A stretch of 7,407 nucleotides of DNA. Origin: Phycisphaeraceae bacterium. Its GTDB lineage: Bacteria > Planctomycetota > Phycisphaerae > Phycisphaerales > Phycisphaeraceae. Where the stretch lies: positions 1 through 7,407 of the forward strand of contig JAESSU010000288.1 in assembly GCA_016763955.1 (NCBI GenBank), given 5' to 3'. Both the position numbers and the translations under genes were made by a program. Each line of letters starts with the position of its first letter. The stretch's first letter is position 1. The notes below the pieces were generated by a model. The model ran no database searches. It was not told the origin of the DNA and saw only the letters and a list, made by a program, of their open reading frames with translations. Below, piece after piece: positions 1-6,334 of the stretch.

Positions 1-24
1 AACCCCCGGAACCCCCGGAAGTTT
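1..24 (+). repeat. C-run to GGAAGTTT element, copy 1
   Basis: AACCCCCGG occurs twice in tandem and ends in CCCGGAAGTTT (14-24). The same two ends, a run of five or more C and a terminal GGAAGTTT, bound similar stretches at 3490-3520 and, inverted, at 1731-1770. This copy may be cut by the window edge. The family is proposed from three short hand-aligned copies, so it is tentative. Confidence 0.4.
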
Positions 25-100
25 AAGACAAATAATAAGCTTTGATTGACTGATTCCAACTGGCTTGATCAACTAACAAAAGCCACAGAGATAAACGCTG
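1..100. other. Intergenic leader upstream of nuoM
   Basis: No gene can be supported here. All three forward frames meet a stop codon within the first 50 bases (at 24-26, 43-45 and 47-49). The first bases match the sequence that follows the nuoN stop codon, where TAA runs directly into a C-run, so the initial AA could be the end of a TAA stop of an upstream gene, most likely nuoL by the usual L-M-N order. That is inference. Upstream of the nuoM ATG there is only a weak purine stretch (AGAG at 87-90). An 8-base palindrome TTGATCAA lies at 65-72. I see no convincing promoter. Confidence 0.5.
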
Positions 101-1780
101 ATGCAAACACCTATCGCAATTTTACCTTTCCTGATGCTCGTGCCCCTACTTAGTGGCCTGCTCTTGCCCTTATTAGCAGGCAATCAACCTGAACGTGTGC
201 GGTCATTCGCTTTGGTGATGTCTCTTATTAACTTTGTCATCTCTCTAGGGCTGCTTGTTGGATTTGATTTTACCGACTCAGCATCGTTTGGATTGGTAAC
301 GGACATTGGCTGGTTTAGCAGCCTTGGTTTGAACTTTAGCTTCGGCATTGACAGTATCTCACTATGGCTGGTTTTACTCACCACGTTCTTAATGCCCATT
401 GTGATTCTCAGTTCATTCTCAGCGGTCAAAGAGCGTGTGCGAGAATTTTACATCTGGTTGCTTCTACTTGAAGCTGCAATGATCGGCGTGTTCGTTTCCA
501 CCAATGTGATTTTCTTCTACGTTTGCTTTGAATTCACACTCGTCCCAATGTATTTCCTCATTGGCATCTACGGCTCATCACAGCGACTTAAAGCGGCTCG
601 CATTTTCTTCCTGTATACCTTTACAGGCTCAATGTTCACGTTTGCAGGTTTGCTGTACATGGCCTCATGTAATGGGAGTACGGGGGTCTGGAACTTTGAC
701 TTTGCATCACTGATGAATGCTCATAAGTACATGTCCGAAACCCAGCAGCTTTGGGTGATGTTTGCGATGCTCGCAGGCTTTGCGGTGAAGGTTCCGATCT
801 TCCCGGTGCATACTTGGCTGCCGCTAGCTCACACGGAGGCTCCGACTGCCGGCTCGGTGGTACTTGCCGGCGTGTTGCTCAAGCTCGGTACTTATGCACT
901 CTTGCGATTAGCCATTCCGATGCTGCCTGATGCGGCTTTGATTGTCGCACCGTACATGGGCATTGTTGCGATCATTGGCATTGTCTACGCGGCTTTAATC
1001 TGTTGGGTGCAAAAGGATATCAAAAAACTCGTGGCCTACTCATCTATCTCTCACCTTGGTTTTTGTATCTTGGGTATGTTTGCCATCAACGTGCAAGGCA
1101 TCTCAGGGTCGGTGATGTACATGATCAACCACGGCTTATCGACCGGGGCTTTGTTCCTGCTTATTGGCATGGTTTATGAACGCTACCACACACGCGAAAT
1201 GTCCCAACTCAGCGGACTCGCCAAGGTCATGCCCATCTGGGCTAGTTTTATGGTCTTCTTCGCCATGGCCAGTGTCGGCTTGCCAGGACTCAACGGCTTT
1301 GTCGGTGAATTCTTGACGCTGCTTGGCGCCTTCACCACAGTCCTCATGGGGCCAGTCTACGCAGCCGTTGCAGGGACAGGCTTGATCTTCGGGGCAATCT
1401 ACATTCTGTACATGTTAGGCAAAGTCGTCTGGGGACCCCTAAAAATCCCCGCAGGCTATCAAGTCACAGACCTTAATAAACGTGAAATCACCGTCTTGAT
1501 TCCATTGGCAGTGGCATGTATCTGGTTAGGTGTTTACCCCGCTCCAATGCTTAACTCACTAGAAGCACCTGCTGCGGCAATTGTCCAACGCGTCGGCATG
1601 AGCAGAGAACAAATGCCCCCTGCCCCCATTTACCACCAAGCACTTAAACACAGTGATTCGACATTGAATCATAGTCAAGGATTGAAAATGCAGGTCGCCC
1701 AGTTAGCCACAGAAAATTTTAAACTCAGTGAAACTTCCGGGAGGCTTTCTGGGGTCATTCGGGGCGGGGGTGCTCAATGA
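101..1780 (+). CDS. nuoM: NADH-quinone oxidoreductase subunit M (NuoM)
   Basis: This is a membrane-arm subunit of complex I, an antiporter-like (Mrp-type) proton channel coupled to quinone reduction. The 559-residue protein is hydrophobic throughout, fitting about 14 transmembrane helices. The family's charged residues are visible: Glu144 in VCFEFTLVPMY, Lys230 in FAVKVPIFPVHTWLP, Lys261 in VLLKLGTYALLR, and Glu403 in GFVGEFLTLLGA. The signature KKLVAYSSISHLGF spans about 308-321, and His344 lies in MINHGLSTGALF. The hydrophobic core ends near residue 498, leaving a hydrophilic tail of about 60 residues not found in E. coli NuoM (about 509 aa). The last codons overlap an inverted copy of a local repeat. 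The ATG at 101 gives a normal hydrophobic N-terminus, although its Shine-Dalgarno is weak. The stop overlaps the nuoN start (ATGA), so the two genes are probably translationally coupled. Identity is certain at family level. Confidence 0.97.
   Translation: MQTPIAILPFLMLVPLLSGLLLPLLAGNQPERVRSFALVMSLINFVISLGLLVGFDFTDSASFGLVTDIGWFSSLGLNFSFGIDSISLWLVLLTTFLMPIVILSSFSAVKERVREFYIWLLLLEAAMIGVFVSTNVIFFYVCFEFTLVPMYFLIGIYGSSQRLKAARIFFLYTFTGSMFTFAGLLYMASCNGSTGVWNFDFASLMNAHKYMSETQQLWVMFAMLAGFAVKVPIFPVHTWLPLAHTEAPTAGSVVLAGVLLKLGTYALLRLAIPMLPDAALIVAPYMGIVAIIGIVYAALICWVQKDIKKLVAYSSISHLGFCILGMFAINVQGISGSVMYMINHGLSTGALFLLIGMVYERYHTREMSQLSGLAKVMPIWASFMVFFAMASVGLPGLNGFVGEFLTLLGAFTTVLMGPVYAAVAGTGLIFGAIYILYMLGKVVWGPLKIPAGYQVTDLNKREITVLIPLAVACIWLGVYPAPMLNSLEAPAAAIVQRVGMSREQMPPAPIYHQALKHSDSTLNHSQGLKMQVAQLATENFKLSETSGRLSGVIRGGGAQ
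1731..1770 (-). repeat. C-run to GGAAGTTT element, inverted copy in nuoM 3' end
   Basis: On the minus strand this stretch starts with CCCCCGCCCC and ends with CCCGGAAGTTT, the same ends as the copies at 1-24 and 3490-3520. It lies inside the final codons of nuoM, encoding about Thr545 to Gly557 of the hydrophilic tail, including the terminal Arg-Gly-Gly-Gly. On the coding strand its G-rich end (1761-1770) sits 6 bases before the nuoN ATG and could act as a purine-rich ribosome-binding stretch. The repeat assignment is tentative. Confidence 0.35.
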
Positions 1781-3489
1781 ATTCTCTATTAATTGCAACT
1801 GCTGATGGGGCCTCCTTGATGATGTCTAAGCTCGGTGATTTGGGGCCGGAAATGGTCATGCTCTTTGGGGCATGTTTTTGTCTGGTCGTCGGGTTACAAA
1901 AGTCCGCTGAAATCCGCAAGCTCACCGTTGCTGTCGCTGCGGTCACGCTAGTCTTTGCAGGGATTTTAAATGCATTGACGGTCGTAGAAGCTCAATACAT
2001 TTGGACGCTCGCAACCTTCACCAAGATGGCAGTCTGCGTCATTGGCGTACTGCTTTTGGTCTTTACCTCAGGCGTGCCTGACACACTAAAAATGTCCCGT
2101 GATGCTGAGGCAGATCCGAAAAACTTTGATGCAGGAAACGTCATGCGTGGCGAGTTTTTTGCCTTCTTCTTGTTTAGTCTCACAGGCGTCATGCTCTGTA
2201 GCGGAGCAAGTGATTTGGTTTGGTTGTTCCTTGCTTTGGAACTCACCAGTTTGCCCACTTATGTCATGGTTGCCACGGGGCGTGACAGTCTTAAAGCCAA
2301 TGAAGCGGGTGTGAAGTATTTCTTCCTTGGTGCATTGTCTGCTGCGATTTTCCTTTATGGCTTTGCCATGATTTATGGTGCGACGGGCGTGACGAATTTT
2401 GACGAAATCCGAACGTGTGTGGCTGTCACGGGTGTGACACCTTTGCTAACACTTGGGCTCGTCCTTTCGATCGTGGGCATTGGTTTTAAAATCGCTGCTT
2501 TCCCGATGCACTTTTACACTGCTGATGTCTATGAAGGGGCTCCAACGCCTGTCACTGCATTCTTGGCTTTTGTCCCTAAGACAGCAGGCTTTGTCGCATT
2601 GATTTTGGTCTTAGGGCTTGCCACCAAAGTAAATGTCCAGATTATCAATCCCATGGATGAGTTTGCCACAACCGCACATTTTACCAGTCCGCTACCTGAT
2701 ACCGTGCAAGCGGTCCTCTGGGTGATGGCAGCCTTAACCATGACGCTAGGTAATATTCTGGGCCTGATGCAAACCAATGTAAAACGCATTCTTGCTTACA
2801 GTTCCGTCGCTCACTCTGGGTACATGCTCGTGGGGTTGCTAGGCATCTCCGCAGGGTTAGGTGGCGTTGCTTCAACCAATGGAGCAGGCAGCGTGATGTT
2901 TTATCTTGTGGCCTACGCATTAGGAAACCTTACTGCATTTAGTGTGCTTGCTTGTCTTGAACGCAATGGCGATGAAGCGACAGAACTTTCTGATCTTGCA
3001 GGTTTGTCCAAGCGAAAACCTTTACTTGCGACATTGATGCTCATCGCGAACTTGTCACTTGTTGGCTTGCCACCTTTGGTTGGTTTTGCGGGCAAAGTTT
3101 ATATGTTTAGTGCCGCAGTCAATGCGGGCTTTACCTGTCTGGTTGTTTTAGCAGTGATCAACTCAGCGATTTCAGCTGTTTACTATCTACGGATTATTAA
3201 TAGCTGCTTCTTTGCAGAGTCCGATCAAGCCCCGAAAATTAATGCAGCGCCTTACCGAGTCATGGTTGCGACCCTTGCGGGCGCACTGTTAGTCGTATTG
3301 GGCATTGGCGGTAACAAGCTGGCTCAGATTACCAACACCGCAACAACTAATTACAAGTTGCTAGATAGTATGGCCGTACAGTTCTCAGAAATAAGTCCGA
3401 CTCTAGAGTTCCCAAACAAGCCTTCTGTAAAACAGCCGCATACAATTGACAAGCTAAACAAAATCGATGACGTTCAAAGCGATTTATAA
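1777..3489 (+). CDS. nuoN: NADH-quinone oxidoreductase subunit N (NuoN)
   Basis: This is the second antiporter-like proton-pumping subunit of the complex I membrane arm. The 570-residue polytopic protein keeps the functional charged residues of the family: Glu155 in FLALELTSLPTYV, Lys180 in AGVKYFFLGA, Lys238 in GIGFKIAAFPMHFY, Lys268 in AFVPKTAGF, and Lys440 in GFAGKVYMFSAA. The signature RILAYSSVAHSGYMLVGL spans 337-354. It is longer than E. coli NuoN (about 485 aa). Part of the excess is a charged loop at about 101-125, and part is a hydrophilic tail after the last membrane segment (about residues 495-511), rich in Lys, Asn and Asp. The ATG at 1777 overlaps the nuoM stop and is preceded by a G-rich run, supporting coupled translation. 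An internal ATG-ATG pair at residues 15-16 (TCT-AAG follows) is a less likely start. Family assignment is secure. Confidence 0.97.
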   Translation: MNSLLIATADGASLMMSKLGDLGPEMVMLFGACFCLVVGLQKSAEIRKLTVAVAAVTLVFAGILNALTVVEAQYIWTLATFTKMAVCVIGVLLLVFTSGVPDTLKMSRDAEADPKNFDAGNVMRGEFFAFFLFSLTGVMLCSGASDLVWLFLALELTSLPTYVMVATGRDSLKANEAGVKYFFLGALSAAIFLYGFAMIYGATGVTNFDEIRTCVAVTGVTPLLTLGLVLSIVGIGFKIAAFPMHFYTADVYEGAPTPVTAFLAFVPKTAGFVALILVLGLATKVNVQIINPMDEFATTAHFTSPLPDTVQAVLWVMAALTMTLGNILGLMQTNVKRILAYSSVAHSGYMLVGLLGISAGLGGVASTNGAGSVMFYLVAYALGNLTAFSVLACLERNGDEATELSDLAGLSKRKPLLATLMLIANLSLVGLPPLVGFAGKVYMFSAAVNAGFTCLVVLAVINSAISAVYYLRIINSCFFAESDQAPKINAAPYRVMVATLAGALLVVLGIGGNKLAQITNTATTNYKLLDSMAVQFSEISPTLEFPNKPSVKQPHTIDKLNKIDDVQSDL

Positions 3490-3520
3490 CCCCCCCGGAA
3501 GCTAGGGACTTTGGAAGTTT
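3490..3520 (+). repeat. C-run to GGAAGTTT element, copy 3
   Basis: Seven C immediately follow the nuoN TAA, then GGAAG, and the stretch closes with TTTGGAAGTTT. The ends match those at 1-24 and, inverted, at 1731-1770. The interior differs in length and sequence between copies, so this could be a degenerate repeat family or a shared compositional bias. Confidence 0.4.
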
Positions 3521-3629
3521 GGAATCAAACACCGTTAGAGACTTGCCCCTAAGCAGGTGTCCGACTCAAAGAAATAATCACTGACTCTGCCTTAATCAAT
3601 AACAAGTCAGCGTAGGAAAGACGATAGAC
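3490..3629. other. nuoN-nuoG spacer
   Basis: This 140-base gap has no supportable ORF. It begins with the C-run element, followed by overlapping TTTGGAA/GTTTGGAA direct repeats (3511-3524) and a small perfect hairpin GTTTG-GAAT-CAAAC (3517-3530). AATAAT at 3573-3578 resembles a -10 box but lacks a matching -35 at normal spacing. The Shine-Dalgarno AGGAAAG for nuoG lies at 3614-3620. No terminator with a T-run is visible, so transcription may read through from nuoN into nuoG. Confidence 0.5.
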
Positions 3630-5240
3630 ATGCCCACACTCACCATCAACGGCAAAAAATGTGATTTCGATGGCAAAAAAATGATCCTCCAAGTTGCGGA
3701 TGACAACGGCATTGAGTTGCCCCGTTATTGCTATCATCCGGGCCTTTCTGTTGTCGCATCCTGCCGTATCTGCTTAGCAGAAGTCAAAGCGCCTAACCCA
3801 CGCAATGGCAACAAACTTGAGTTTATCCCCAAACTCATGCCTACCTGCCAAACACCCGCAGCCGATGGCATGGAAGTCTTCACCACCACCCCCAAAGCAA
3901 CGGCGAACCAAAAACAAGTCATGGAAGACCTGCTCATCAATCATCCGCTAGATTGCCCAGTTTGTGATCAAGCCGGTGAATGCAAACTCCAAGACTACAG
4001 CTACCAATACGGGCGTAGCGAATCCCGATTCCAAGAAGATAAAATCAAGCAGCCAGGCAAAGACATCGGCCCTAACGTCAAGCTTTATTCCGACCGCTGC
4101 ATCATGTGTACCCGCTGCGTTCGCTTCACCCGTGAAATAACAGAGACTGCTGAACTAGGGGTCTTTGGTCGTGGTGCACACGAACAAATCGACGTCTTCC
4201 CAGGCATCCCCTTGGATAACGAACTCTCAGGCAATGTTGTGGACCTTTGCCCCGTCGGCTCGCTGCTCGACAAAGACTTTCTCTTTAGCCAACGCGTTTG
4301 GTTCCTTAGCAGCACCCCCTCAATTGATGGCATCACCGCATCAGGTGACAACATCTGGATCGATCACAACCAAGGCCAAATTCATCGCATCAAACCCCGC
4401 GAAAACAGTAACATCAACCAATGGTGGATCACGGATGAAGTTCGCTACGGTTGGAAATTTGTCGCTTCCGATGACCGCCTTGCCCAAACACAACGTCAGC
4501 AACTTAGCGGTCTAATTGACTGCACCCAAGAACGTGCATGTGAAGAAGCTAAAAAAGGCATTGCAGCTGCTGGGGGGAAATTGGTCCTGATGGTCAGCCC
4601 GATGCTCGCAACAGAAGAAGCATACTTACTTGGACAAGCTGCCAAAGCATTAAGTCCTGATGTGGTCTTTGCAGTGGGCCCGGTTCCAATCACTGGTGAA
4701 GACAAAACCTTTGCCAACGACTTTATCATCTCCGCAGAGAAATGCCCTAACAGTCGTGGTGTCCGCAAAGCCCTACAAATGCACAGTGAAACGGTTCTTA
4801 GTTTTGAAGAACTCAGCGAACTACTCGCAGATAAAAAATCCGGCGTAAAAAGCTTTATTATCACCGGCAACTATCCATCTGGCTGGGTCACCAAAGATTT
4901 TGCCAAGCTCATTGGACGTAATTTCTTAGTGCTCATTGACACAATGCCCAGTGATCTAATTAAGCGTGCTAAAGTTTTGATCCCATCAATCACATGGGCA
5001 GAAAAAGAAGGCAGTTTCATTAATCGCAATGATGTTGCTCAAGCCTTTGATGCTGCCATCCCCGCCAAAGAAGGCGCACTTGCAGAAGGCCAGATCGCAC
5101 TTGATTTGCTCGCCGCCTGTGAACAAGCTCCCAAGCGTTACAACGCCAGCGAAGTCCGCACCGAGATGGGCATCGACACCGTGGTGAACGAACCTGTTGC
5201 CGACCGCGTGGGATCCGACATGGTTTATGCGGAACTGTAA
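3630..5240 (+). CDS. nuoG: NADH-quinone oxidoreductase subunit G (NuoG), short form without N7 cluster
   Basis: This is the Fe-S subunit of the peripheral arm of complex I, relaying electrons from the NADH module toward quinone. An N-terminal plant-ferredoxin-like domain has the 2Fe-2S ligands Cys34, Cys45, Cys48 and Cys73 (cluster N1b). Next comes the His-Cys3 motif His105, Cys109, Cys112, Cys118 in HPLDCPVCDQAGEC (cluster N5). Cys157, Cys160, Cys163 and Cys207 (CIMCTRC ... DLCPVG) fit cluster N4. From about residue 222 a molybdopterin-oxidoreductase-like domain follows, but the segment WFLSSTPSIDGITASG has no cysteines where an N7 cluster would bind. At 536 residues it is shorter than many NuoG proteins (roughly 680-910). 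The ATG is backed by AGGAAAG nine bases upstream. It follows nuoN on the same strand, whereas nuoG usually lies between nuoF and nuoH. The reading frame is intact, and the family call is secure. Confidence 0.95.
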   Translation: MPTLTINGKKCDFDGKKMILQVADDNGIELPRYCYHPGLSVVASCRICLAEVKAPNPRNGNKLEFIPKLMPTCQTPAADGMEVFTTTPKATANQKQVMEDLLINHPLDCPVCDQAGECKLQDYSYQYGRSESRFQEDKIKQPGKDIGPNVKLYSDRCIMCTRCVRFTREITETAELGVFGRGAHEQIDVFPGIPLDNELSGNVVDLCPVGSLLDKDFLFSQRVWFLSSTPSIDGITASGDNIWIDHNQGQIHRIKPRENSNINQWWITDEVRYGWKFVASDDRLAQTQRQQLSGLIDCTQERACEEAKKGIAAAGGKLVLMVSPMLATEEAYLLGQAAKALSPDVVFAVGPVPITGEDKTFANDFIISAEKCPNSRGVRKALQMHSETVLSFEELSELLADKKSGVKSFIITGNYPSGWVTKDFAKLIGRNFLVLIDTMPSDLIKRAKVLIPSITWAEKEGSFINRNDVAQAFDAAIPAKEGALAEGQIALDLLAACEQAPKRYNASEVRTEMGIDTVVNEPVADRVGSDMVYAEL

Positions 5241-5418
5241 ATTGATATTTTGATTTTTTCAGCAAGTAGCACGTAAGAGTAAATAGATCGTTGCTCTTTC
5301 AATCGTAGCATCTCCGCACAGACAAGTATGTCTGGGGCTATTGAAAATCAAACAATAGCTGCGAGCTTATTTTGGGGACAAATCGCCCAATGCTACACTT
5401 GCTTTTGTAATGTTCAAA
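5241..5418. other. Convergent intergenic region between nuoG and the flagellin gene
   Basis: This 178-base gap separates two converging genes and contains no supportable ORF. It opens with a T-rich stretch (5249-5259) just after the nuoG stop, then holds the nested inverted repeats described in the next entry. A run of four T (5403-5406) directly follows the outermost stem on the + strand, so it could end nuoG transcription. I see no T-run placed to terminate the flagellin transcript on the - strand. Confidence 0.5.
5261..5403 (+). other. Candidate structured RNA or complex terminator
   Basis: Hand pairing finds a nested set of helices. The outer stem is AGCAAG (5261-5266) with CTTGCT (5398-5403), continued by TAGCA (5267-5271) with TGCTA (5391-5395) around a two-base bulge. 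Inside lie AAGAGTAA/TTGCTCTT (5275-5282 with 5291-5298, one G-T pair); CTCCGCA/TGCGAG (5312-5318 with 5360-5365, one bulged C), which encloses CAGACA-AGTA-TGTCTG (5319-5334) and GCTATTG/CAATAGC (5337-5343 with 5353-5359); and TTGGG/CCCAA (5372-5376 with 5386-5390). It matches no RNA family I recognise. The strand is chosen because four T follow the outer stem on +. It could be a nuoG 3' untranslated element, a terminator, or chance pairing in a short region. Confidence 0.35.
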
Positions 5419-6249
5419 TCACCCCAGCAAATCCAACACACGCTTTTGCATCAGTGAATTGATTTGTAGGGCTTTGATATTCGCTTGCCCTTTAATATTG
5501 CTACTTACCAGATTTGAAACTTCCTTTGCATAATCCGTATCGCGGATTTGGCTTTCTGCTGCGACGGTGTTTTCCAGTTCGACTTGCAAGGCATTGTTAC
5601 GTGACTGCACACTGTATTTATTAAACGCTCCGACCTCTGCACGGCGAGTGACTAACTGATTAAAAGCAGTATCAATGATCGATTCCGTAAACGCTCTATC
5701 GTCTTTAAGAACATTACTACCCACGTCTGCAAGGTCTGCGGTTTGGCTGCCCTGTGTGACTTCACCTAGTGCCCCAGCATGGCTTTGATCGAGGGTCAGG
5801 GAATCGCCTCCTGCATGGAGAGTCAGATTGCCATCAAGTAAAGGTGTGCCAGCGAAATTGGACTGTCTGGCGATGCGATCTACGGATTGAACTGCATAAT
5901 TGACCTGCATTTGTAATGCATCACGTTCGCCGGAGGTTAAACCTGCGGAGTTGGCTAAGGCGACATTTGCAGCGCGGGCATCAATGAGTTGATCGCTCAT
6001 TTCCCCTAACGCAGCGTCCGCGGTATCCGCGACATGGGATGTGCGTTGCAAGGCATTAGACTCAGCTTCTAAGACCGCAATGGCAGACCGTAAGTGTTCT
6101 GACGATATCAGACCAGCCGGGTCGTCAGCTCCTGGGTTAATTCGATTGCCCGTAGCAAGGCGTGTCATGGCAATCTGTCTGGACTGGTTGATCTGATTAC
6201 CTTGATGAAGGGTTGCCAGCAACGAGGAACTGAGATTTGATATCTGCAT
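5419..6249 (-). CDS. Flagellin, minimal form
   Basis: This is a flagellar filament protein, exported by the flagellar type III apparatus and polymerised outside the cell. From the ATG at 6249 it has 276 residues. The N-terminal flagellin domain starts MQISNLSSSLLATL and contains RLATGNRINPG and DDPAGLISSEHL (about 42-53). The C-terminal domain has TRRAEVGAFNKYSVQSRNN, IRDTDYAKE and the typical end VLDLLG. The middle is very short (about residues 140-185), so the variable outer domains are essentially absent. The start is uncertain. ATG 6249 places DDPAG where the family has it but lacks a Shine-Dalgarno, whereas an in-frame TTG at 6270 adds seven residues and has AGGA eight bases upstream. 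It is convergent with nuoG, and no other flagellar gene is in view. The C-terminal VLDLLG favours flagellin over the hook-junction protein FlgL. The DDPAGL segment resembles planctomycete flagellins. Confidence 0.92.
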   Translation of the reverse strand: MQISNLSSSLLATLHQGNQINQSRQIAMTRLATGNRINPGADDPAGLISSEHLRSAIAVLEAESNALQRTSHVADTADAALGEMSDQLIDARAANVALANSAGLTSGERDALQMQVNYAVQSVDRIARQSNFAGTPLLDGNLTLHAGGDSLTLDQSHAGALGEVTQGSQTADLADVGSNVLKDDRAFTESIIDTAFNQLVTRRAEVGAFNKYSVQSRNNALQVELENTVAAESQIRDTDYAKEVSNLVSSNIKGQANIKALQINSLMQKRVLDLLG

Positions 6250-6278
6250 AGGCTTATAACCAATCGTCAATGAACTTG

Positions 6279-6282
6279 TCCT
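6279..6282 (-). promoter_or_regulatory. AGGA Shine-Dalgarno relevant to the flagellin start
   Basis: On the minus strand AGGA is followed by eight bases and then an in-frame TTG at 6270. It is 29 bases from the homology-favoured ATG at 6249, which is too far to serve it. If this site is used, the protein begins at the TTG with seven extra residues (M-TIGYKP). Confidence 0.35.
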
Positions 6283-6306
6283 ACGACTTGCGTGCGTCCT
6301 GAGACT

Positions 6307-6334
6307 ATTATTTAGGCTTGCAAGGTGTTTACAA
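6307..6334 (-). promoter_or_regulatory. Candidate sigma-70-type promoter for the flagellin gene
   Basis: On the minus strand TTGTAA (plus positions 6329-6334) is a 4/6 match to the -35 box, then 16 bases, then AATAAT (6307-6312), a 5/6 match to the -10 box. Transcription would start near 6300, leaving a leader of about 30 to 50 bases. The spacer holds the perfect palindrome CTTGCAAG (6317-6324), a possible operator. I see no good sigma-28 site. A sigma-54-like TTGCA lies here but lacks the required GG. Confidence 0.35.

Noticed and set aside
1..49. 3' end of nuoL
   Set aside because: Short open stretches exist in every frame, but they are too short and too repetitive to show NuoL sequence.
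5305..5396. tRNA-like reading of the folded region after nuoG
   Set aside because: There is no TTCGA-type T loop, no 5-base anticodon stem with a 7-base loop and no acceptor geometry on either strand.
5517..5524. Fourth copy of the GGAAGTTT element
   Set aside because: The 8-mer lies in the flagellin coding region, encodes ordinary conserved residues (KEVSN) and has no C-run nearby.
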